The notes below the pieces were generated by a model, which saw only the letters and a program-made list of their open reading frames with translations, ran no database searches and had not been told where the DNA came from. Source: Pseudanabaena sp. (GTDB taxonomy: Bacteria > Cyanobacteriota > Cyanobacteriia > Pseudanabaenales > Pseudanabaenaceae). From it: 38,064 nucleotides of DNA. Location of the stretch: positions 1-38,064 of the forward strand of contig QBMK01000035.1 in NCBI GenBank assembly GCA_003249035.1. Direction: 5' to 3'. How positions within the stretch are numbered: position 1 is the first letter of the stretch; every line of letters begins with the position of its first letter. Shown here piece after piece: positions 33,628 to 38,064 of this stretch. The translations under genes were made by a program, and so were the position numbers.

Positions 33628-35070
33628 TTAAAAGATTTCAGTAGTAAAACTACCGTGCAATCCGTAAGGCACATGATGTTTTAAATGCAAAGTTGCTACA
33701 GGGTTACCCGTAATATTTTGAGCGTCAAGTACCACTAAGTCTGAACGATTGTGGGTTGCGTCAAAAATTAATGTCAGAATCCAGCCATCGTCTTCAGCAC
33801 TATCAGCATTGCAATTGCGTGGCACAAAAATCGGCTCACTAATAAACCCTCGTGGCGCAAAACTATGGAATTCTTGCTTACCAGTTTCCATATCGACTTT
33901 GGCGATCGCTTGCAATGGCGCGTTGCCAGATTCCTTTGCGATCGCGCCAATATAGGCATAACGATGTTTTCGCCCCACACAACGGGGATGTACCACAGGA
34001 AATTCGCAAGATCTCTTTAAAATCAGTTCGCGCTTTACTGTTCCAAGTTTGGGATTAATCGTAAAGCGATATAACTGTCCTGCAATCACCTTGTCAAAAT
34101 TAATCTCACGAAAATCCGTATTTGGTTCCAACTTGGGATAGTCAGGATAGCAAACCGAATCCAAAATAATCTCATCGCCTTGTTCGTAGGCATTACAGTG
34201 ATGAAATACAAAACAAGGATCGGTCTCAATGGTTTGTAGATTGCCTTGGCGATCGATTAGCAAAAATTGACTAGGAGCATTTGGCTTTAATTCAATACAT
34301 TCACCTGCCGTAGCCAATCCCAACATAAATGGCAAAGGTTTAAAAGACACAGGATTTTGCATAAAAATCCGATAGTTTGGCGTATAGGCAAAATCATGCA
34401 AGAAACAAAATCCTGAAACTTTGACCTGAGATTCTGTCGCTAACTTGCCCTCATCTGTCACCTGATAAATCGAAATCGTAGACTTTGGCCCAGGCTGTAC
34501 CCCAAATCCCCATAAATCCCCAGTGCGATCATCCTTTCTTGGATGCGCAGTAAAGACTTGCCCCGCAGTTAATTTACCATCAAAAGTTTCTTGACCCAGA
34601 GTATCCAAACTTTGAGGATTGAGAGCGTAGGGGCGAGCAGCTTCCCACAAAGCTAATAACTTCCCGCCCTGATACACCACGTTGGTATTAGCAACATTTT
34701 TATTCCGCAAATCAAAAATATTGCTGAGCCAGCCGCCCGCCTTTTGTGTACCAAATACGCCCCGATATAAAATCTTGCCTGCTTTCTGCTCAGCAATAAA
34801 CTCAGGTGTTTTGACAAATTGATTTGCAAAATGCGCCTTGCCATTTTTAAAGGCGATCGCGCAGATCATGCCATCGCCATCAAATGGGTGTCCATACTTC
34901 TGCCCGTTAATATCGAGCTGTCCAGGTCCATTCCGAAACAATGTTCCTTCTAACCCCGGCGGTATCTGACCATCTATTTCATCAATCCAATAAGCCTGCT
35001 CAGTTCGCAATGACTCATATCCCTTTTGCCAATCTTCGCGCGAAAAAGTAGTCGATGCAGCCTGAACCAT
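33628..35070 (-). CDS. Carotenoid oxygenase (apocarotenoid-15,15'-oxygenase type)
   Basis: A 480-residue seven-bladed propeller non-haem iron enzyme that cleaves carotenoids, in cyanobacteria typically apocarotenoids to retinal. The four iron-binding histidines are visible at about H176 (FTAHPRKDD), H225 (FLHDFAYT), H290 (FVFHHCNAYE) and H472 (YGLHGSF). Their spacing is consistent with the Synechocystis enzyme (H183, H238, H304, H484, from memory). LFRNGPGQLDINGQKYGHPFDGDG near residues 45-67 is a conserved N-terminal block. Retinal production suggests supply to a rhodopsin, but no opsin gene is in the window. The ATG at 35070 is the start. Confidence 0.93.
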   Translation of the reverse strand: MVQAASTTFSREDWQKGYESLRTEQAYWIDEIDGQIPPGLEGTLFRNGPGQLDINGQKYGHPFDGDGMICAIAFKNGKAHFANQFVKTPEFIAEQKAGKILYRGVFGTQKAGGWLSNIFDLRNKNVANTNVVYQGGKLLALWEAARPYALNPQSLDTLGQETFDGKLTAGQVFTAHPRKDDRTGDLWGFGVQPGPKSTISIYQVTDEGKLATESQVKVSGFCFLHDFAYTPNYRIFMQNPVSFKPLPFMLGLATAGECIELKPNAPSQFLLIDRQGNLQTIETDPCFVFHHCNAYEQGDEIILDSVCYPDYPKLEPNTDFREINFDKVIAGQLYRFTINPKLGTVKRELILKRSCEFPVVHPRCVGRKHRYAYIGAIAKESGNAPLQAIAKVDMETGKQEFHSFAPRGFISEPIFVPRNCNADSAEDDGWILTLIFDATHNRSDLVVLDAQNITGNPVATLHLKHHVPYGLHGSFTTEIF

Positions 35071-35242
35071 AAATATTTATAAATGAATTTCCCTCATTGT
35101 AACAATTTCGTCACAATTGCGAGCCCGATCCACAAATTTTAGAAATGCTCAATCCAATCCACTGTAAGAAGGTTTGTAGGGCGAAGCCCCGCAATATTTT
35201 TTATGTTTTTACTTGTTGAGGGTCTGTAATCAAATTGATTTA

Positions 35243-35344
35243 TACCAAAACACAAAATGGCGTAGCCATTTTGTGTTTTTAAAACCCTTACTAGGTTTGT
35301 TTTTTAATTCACAAAAGTGTCGTCACACTTTTGTGAATTGGTAT
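35243..35344 (-). repeat. Two-hairpin intergenic repeat, copy 4
   Basis: Inverted orientation relative to copies 1-3. Hairpin 2 (35247-35279) has AAAACACAAAATGGC arms, the centre AAACCCTTACTAGGTTT is at 35282-35298 and hairpin 1 (35306-35339) has AATTCACAAAAGTGT arms. Both ends carry TATACCAA/TTGGTATT, a short terminal inverted repeat. It is the most complete copy and lies upstream of the carotenoid oxygenase gene. The rest of 35071-35408 holds no gene. Confidence 0.9.
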
Positions 35345-35355
35345 TACTGATCAAC

Positions 35356-35388
35356 AAGAAGGGACATCACCTTGTGATGTCCCTTCTT
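35356..35388 (-). terminator. Terminator of the DUF5340 gene
   Basis: AAGAAGGGACATCA pairs with TGATGTCCCTTCTT around CCTTG. It lies about 20 bases beyond the stop codon of the minus-strand gene at 35409. Confidence 0.8.
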
Positions 35389-35408
35389 TCTGGCTTAGTG
35401 CGAATTGA

Positions 35409-35717
35409 TTACGATTCTTTTGTGGGACTAGAAATTTCTTTTAATGATTTTCCCATTTCTTGCTCCGACTCACTCAGCGACCAACGGTAAGAAACTTGAA
35501 TGCCATGATACTCGCACAGATCTTCAACCTGTTTCTGCAAAGCAAAAGCTTTGCGGAGATTAATAATAGCTGTTTGAAGATGTTCTCTTGAAACATTCAT
35601 TTTTGTCGCCATGTGCGGTTGCTTCATCTCAGTGTGCAGCGCCGGCAAGGTTTGACGCTCCAGCAACTGAAGCAAAAGCTCGTAGTGGATATGGGATGGA
35701 ACAGGAAGTGAACTCAC
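35409..35717 (-). CDS. DUF5340-type conserved cyanobacterial protein
   Basis: A 102-residue protein matching the cyanobacterial DUF5340 type. LPVPSHIHYELLLQLLERQT at the N-terminus is diagnostic. LRKAFALQKQVEDLCEYHGI near residues 63-82 and YRWSLSE near 86-92 follow. It is helical, soluble and of unknown function. The GTG at 35717 is chosen because GAGG lies 7 bases upstream and the protein then starts just before the conserved block; a TTG five codons earlier is the alternative. The middle (about residues 29-48) looks longer than I remember for the family. Confidence 0.75.
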   Translation of the reverse strand: MSSLPVPSHIHYELLLQLLERQTLPALHTEMKQPHMATKMNVSREHLQTAIINLRKAFALQKQVEDLCEYHGIQVSYRWSLSESEQEMGKSLKEISSPTKES

Positions 35718-35892
35718 AAATACCTCGATCAACGCAAAACCAAAATCAAATCTTTGGCTGTATATTTTAGTGGGAGTTTTAACAGCTAGTACGCGCAGTA
35801 TCTCAAGAAACTATTTCAGTTACTGAGCGTCAAGCTTGGCATATTCAAGACTTAAAAATTCGAGACTTAAATAAATTGTAGAGGATAAATTT

Positions 35893-37719
35893 ATGTCATT
35901 TTCGCGGACATCTCTGAGACTTGCTTTTCTTTTTACTTTTGGACTATCTCAAATTGTTGCATTAACCGAGTCTGCGATCGCTCAAAATGCTATTTCAGTT
36001 GACATAAATTCTCCAACCAGCATAGTTGCTCAAGCCAACACAACTATCTTCGTTTCCGCTAACGGTTCAGATGCTAACTCAGGCTCCTCGGCTAATCAAC
36101 CGTTGCGAACCATAACTGCAGCCCTCAAGAAAAATCCTCAAAGCGGTGCGATCATTCAACTTGCATCTGGGACTTACTCAACGGAAACTGGAGAACAATT
36201 TCCCCTCATAATCCCCGCAGGCGTAACTTTGCTCGGCAACTCCGCTAATCAAGGCCAATCAATAATTATTTCAGGCGGAGGAGTTTTCGTTAGCCCCACT
36301 TTTGCACGACAAAATATTGCCATGCTTGCAGGCAATGGTTCTCGTATTGAAGGTATTACCTTAAGCAATAAAAATCCTAGGGGCTACGCTCTCTGGGCTG
36401 AATCTGCTCAAAATGTCACAATCACAAATAACACCTTTGCCAATTCCACCCATGATGGAGTTTTCTTGACAGGTGCAACTTCTGCCAATGTTAGCAGCAA
36501 CATTTTTACCAAAAATGGTGCAAATGGTCTTTCTGCCCTTGGTACAAGTACAGGCAATATTCAGGCGAACACTTTCGACAACACTGGATTTGGATTAGCG
36601 ATCGGGCAAAAGTCAAGAGTAGCTGTTATTTCCAATCGTATCGTCAATAACCGAGGTGGCATTGTTGTCTCGAATCTATCTACACCATCGTTTCGCAATA
36701 ATCTCATTGCCAACAGCAAAGAAAATGGTTTAGTGATTTTAAAGGATCGTAAGGGTCAACCAATAGTCGATCTCGGCTCCACCTCTAGCCCTGGTCAAAA
36801 CATTTTTCAAAATAATAAACAAGCTGACATTAACAATGCTTCAGGAGTCACAGTTGTTGCGATCGGTAACCAAGTTGATCCCAAGCGCATCCAAGGCTCC
36901 GTCGAACTTGCTCAGCCTACCTCACCAATCACCGCTCCATCTACCCCCACAGTTCCAATAGCTCCAAAAGCCCCAGATCCAAAAACTCCAGCTACCACTA
37001 CTCCAAAGACCCCAGCTCCAAAAACTCCAGCTACCACTACTCCAAAGACCCCAGCTCCAAAAACTCCAGCTACCACTACTCCAAAGACCCCAGCTCCAAA
37101 AACTCCAGCTACCACTACTCCAAAAGCTTCAGCCACTTTTAAAGATGTCCCTAACAACCATTGGGCGCAAACTTTTATCCAAGAATTATCATCTAGAAAT
37201 ATTGTTAAGGGATTTCCTGACAGTAGTTTTCGCCCCAACGATCCGGTCACCAGAGCCCAATTTGCTGCATTGCTTAGTCAATCTATGAATAAGTCACCTA
37301 TTCGCAGTGGCGCCACTTTCACTGATGTTGCTTCAACCTACTGGGCTGCTACTGCAATTCAAAAAGCCTATTCCACAGGTTTTATGTCTGGTTATTCCGC
37401 AACCACATTCCGCCCCAACGAAAATATTTCACGCGTCCAAATTCTTGTTGCCCTAGCCAACGGACTAGGTTATGCACCAACTAAACCTGCCGATGCAACT
37501 TTGCAAGCATACTCAGACTCAACTACTATCCCCGCTTATGCTCGTAACAGTGTTGCTGCCGCAACTGACCATCGTATGGTCGTAAATTATCCAAATCCAA
37601 AAATCTTAAATCCCAACCGACCTGCAACCAGAGCCGAAGTGTCTGCCTTCATTTACCAGGCTTTAGTGCGATCAGGTGAACTAAAAGCGATTTCTTCTCC
37701 CTACATCATCAACCAATAA
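35893..37719 (+). CDS. Secreted right-handed beta-helix protein with SLH domains
   Basis: A 608-residue surface protein. Residues 1-30 are a signal peptide ending AIAQNA. About 47-340 is a DUF1565/right-handed parallel beta-helix region with recurring N-T/N-N strands (VTITNNTFANS, ANVSSNIFTKNG, GNIQANTFDNTG). About 345-415 is a T/P/K-rich linker with a 13-residue repeat. About 417-600 contains three SLH-like units (FKDVPNNHWAQTFIQELSSR, FTDVASTYWAATAIQKAY, and a weaker third around YSDSTTIPAYARNSVAAA). The C-terminal SLH units probably anchor it to a polysaccharide or S-layer. A role in adhesion or carbohydrate binding is inferred. GAGGA precedes the ATG at 35893 by about 8 bases. Confidence 0.9.
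   Translation: MSFSRTSLRLAFLFTFGLSQIVALTESAIAQNAISVDINSPTSIVAQANTTIFVSANGSDANSGSSANQPLRTITAALKKNPQSGAIIQLASGTYSTETGEQFPLIIPAGVTLLGNSANQGQSIIISGGGVFVSPTFARQNIAMLAGNGSRIEGITLSNKNPRGYALWAESAQNVTITNNTFANSTHDGVFLTGATSANVSSNIFTKNGANGLSALGTSTGNIQANTFDNTGFGLAIGQKSRVAVISNRIVNNRGGIVVSNLSTPSFRNNLIANSKENGLVILKDRKGQPIVDLGSTSSPGQNIFQNNKQADINNASGVTVVAIGNQVDPKRIQGSVELAQPTSPITAPSTPTVPIAPKAPDPKTPATTTPKTPAPKTPATTTPKTPAPKTPATTTPKTPAPKTPATTTPKASATFKDVPNNHWAQTFIQELSSRNIVKGFPDSSFRPNDPVTRAQFAALLSQSMNKSPIRSGATFTDVASTYWAATAIQKAYSTGFMSGYSATTFRPNENISRVQILVALANGLGYAPTKPADATLQAYSDSTTIPAYARNSVAAATDHRMVVNYPNPKILNPNRPATRAEVSAFIYQALVRSGELKAISSPYIINQ
36981..37125 (+). repeat. 39-bp in-frame tandem repeat in the beta-helix/SLH linker
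   Basis: Just under four near-identical 39-base units encode the PKTPATTTPKTPA motif. The copies differ by almost no bases, which indicates recent expansion and likely length variation between strains. The translated minus-strand frame across it is an artefact of the same repeat. Confidence 0.9.
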
Positions 37720-37732
37720 ACCTAATTAAATC

Positions 37733-37890
37733 GGCTCTATAGGTGTTTCGGGGAGTTCAAACATGATAAACGGCTCAATGCTTTTAATGACAGGTGTTTC
37801 ATACATCAAAGACATCCGAGGCTAAAACTATTACACTTAAGGCATTTCAGCTATTTAAGCTAAAGCCCCCCCCGAAACACCTATTGAGCC
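37733..37890. mobile_element. 158-bp MITE with 21-bp inverted ends and 8-bp target duplication
   Basis: Terminal inverted repeats begin GGCTCTATAGGTG and end in the complement CACCTATTGAGCC, 20 of 21 positions matching. The flanks are identical on both sides: ATTAAATC at 37725-37732 and ATTAAATC at 37891-37898, an exact 8-bp target duplication. Inside, GGCTCAAT and AGGTGTTTC occur again, separated by 12 bases (about 37780-37810). No protein is encoded. GGCTC-type ends with an 8-bp duplication recall ISL3-family elements, so it may be moved by such a transposase elsewhere in the genome. Confidence 0.9.
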
Positions 37891-38029
37891 ATTAAATCTC
37901 TTGCTTCAATTTACGCTGAATTGCTAGCGCCAGATAAATTTTTTTAAATTTTTCTACTTGAAAGCTTTACACAGTAATGAAAATAGCGATTTAAAGAAGT
38001 CAACACCAAAACAAAAAGGAAAAAGGGGT

Positions 38030-38058
38030 TGACAAGTCCAACTAAGCAAGCTAACTTA
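38030..38058 (+). promoter_or_regulatory. Candidate strong sigma-70 promoter reading off the right edge
   Basis: TTGACA at 38030-38035 and TAACTT at 38053-38058 are separated by 17 bases, an ideal spacing. It lies in gene-free DNA after the MITE and points out of the window. Strong -35 boxes of this kind are typical of stable RNA or highly expressed genes, but the downstream gene is not visible. The stretch 37899-38029 between the MITE and the promoter shows no gene. Confidence 0.5.
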
Positions 38059-38064
38059 GTAAAG

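Noticed and set aside
35780-35880. Short forward frame ending VTERQAWHIQDLKIRDLNKL just before the beta-helix gene
   Set aside because: About 32 codons without a start codon. It could be a remnant, but there is too little to support a gene.
36981-37125. Possible CRISPR-like repeat array
   Set aside because: The units are contiguous, without spacers, and encode a TP-rich linker in frame.
36912-37250. Minus-strand open frame of 112 codons with GVFGAGVFGVVVAG repeats
   Set aside because: It is the antisense reading of the 39-bp tandem repeat in the SLH protein gene. Repeats keep all frames open.

Overview
The window is chromosomal DNA of a cyanobacterium. It encodes photosystem proteins (PsbY, PsaM, Ycf3), a cyanobacterial-type PEP carboxylase, an apocarotenoid-cleaving oxygenase, an RRM protein of the cyanobacterial Rbp type and several families that are essentially cyanobacterial (ComFB, DUF3318, DUF1824, DUF5340, DUF6464). 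The HIP1 octamer GCGATCGC is scattered throughout. The AT-rich intergenic DNA and its many palindromes would fit a Pseudanabaena-like lineage, but that placement is inference. No rRNA, tRNA, CRISPR array, prophage or intact insertion sequence was recognised.

Layout. 0-9 kb is mostly housekeeping: a Uma2-type nuclease, an orphan import ATPase, citrate synthase, psbY, uppP, the ribosomal pair rplU-rpmA, gatC with an orphan receiver protein, ycf3, an ABC-2 permease and an RNA-binding protein. 9.2-10.9 kb has a conserved membrane protein next to psaM, then a small esterase. 11.2-14.9 kb is a co-directional accessory block: two cysteine hydrolases of the isochorismatase superfamily whose four key residues match biuret hydrolase, a double-domain ABC ATPase of the nucleoside/sugar type, and a cupin. 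It looks like a scavenging module for a nitrogen-rich small molecule. 15-17.7 kb is aconitase B. 17.9-22.2 kb holds a peptidoglycan amidase, a decayed Ser/Thr kinase, a DUF6464 protein, a small outer-membrane-like protein and a Gfo/Idh oxidoreductase. 22.4-25.3 kb is ppc. 25.8-29.3 kb is a tight forward run: a UbiH-type hydroxylase, a coiled-coil protein, ureidoglycolate lyase and FtsW. 29.4-38 kb has an MFS transporter, monothiol glutaredoxin, a protein with two ComFB domains, DUF3318 and DUF1824 proteins, a carotenoid oxygenase, a DUF5340 protein and a secreted beta-helix/SLH protein.

Citrate synthase, aconitase B and PEP carboxylase together supply carbon to the oxidative TCA branch that ends at 2-oxoglutarate in cyanobacteria. 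The putative biuret-hydrolase-like pair and ureidoglycolate lyase could feed ammonia or urea into nitrogen assimilation.

The most unusual layer is intergenic. Most gene ends carry long, nearly perfect palindromes. Several belong to recognisable families: (i) a roughly 100-bp element with two hairpins around the motif AAACCCAGTAAGGGTTT, with four clear copies and one decayed copy; (ii) 53-55-bp palindromes bounded by AAACCC/GGGTTT, some with a one-sided tail containing TTTTGCACAAGTACTT; (iii) a 95-100-bp element with ATACTCCCTTCCCA ends, in two copies; (iv) a 140-bp element with CTAAAAAGTAGA ends; (v) a 158-bp MITE with 21-bp inverted repeats and an exact 8-bp target duplication. Within families (i) to (iii) the arms differ between copies yet stay self-complementary.
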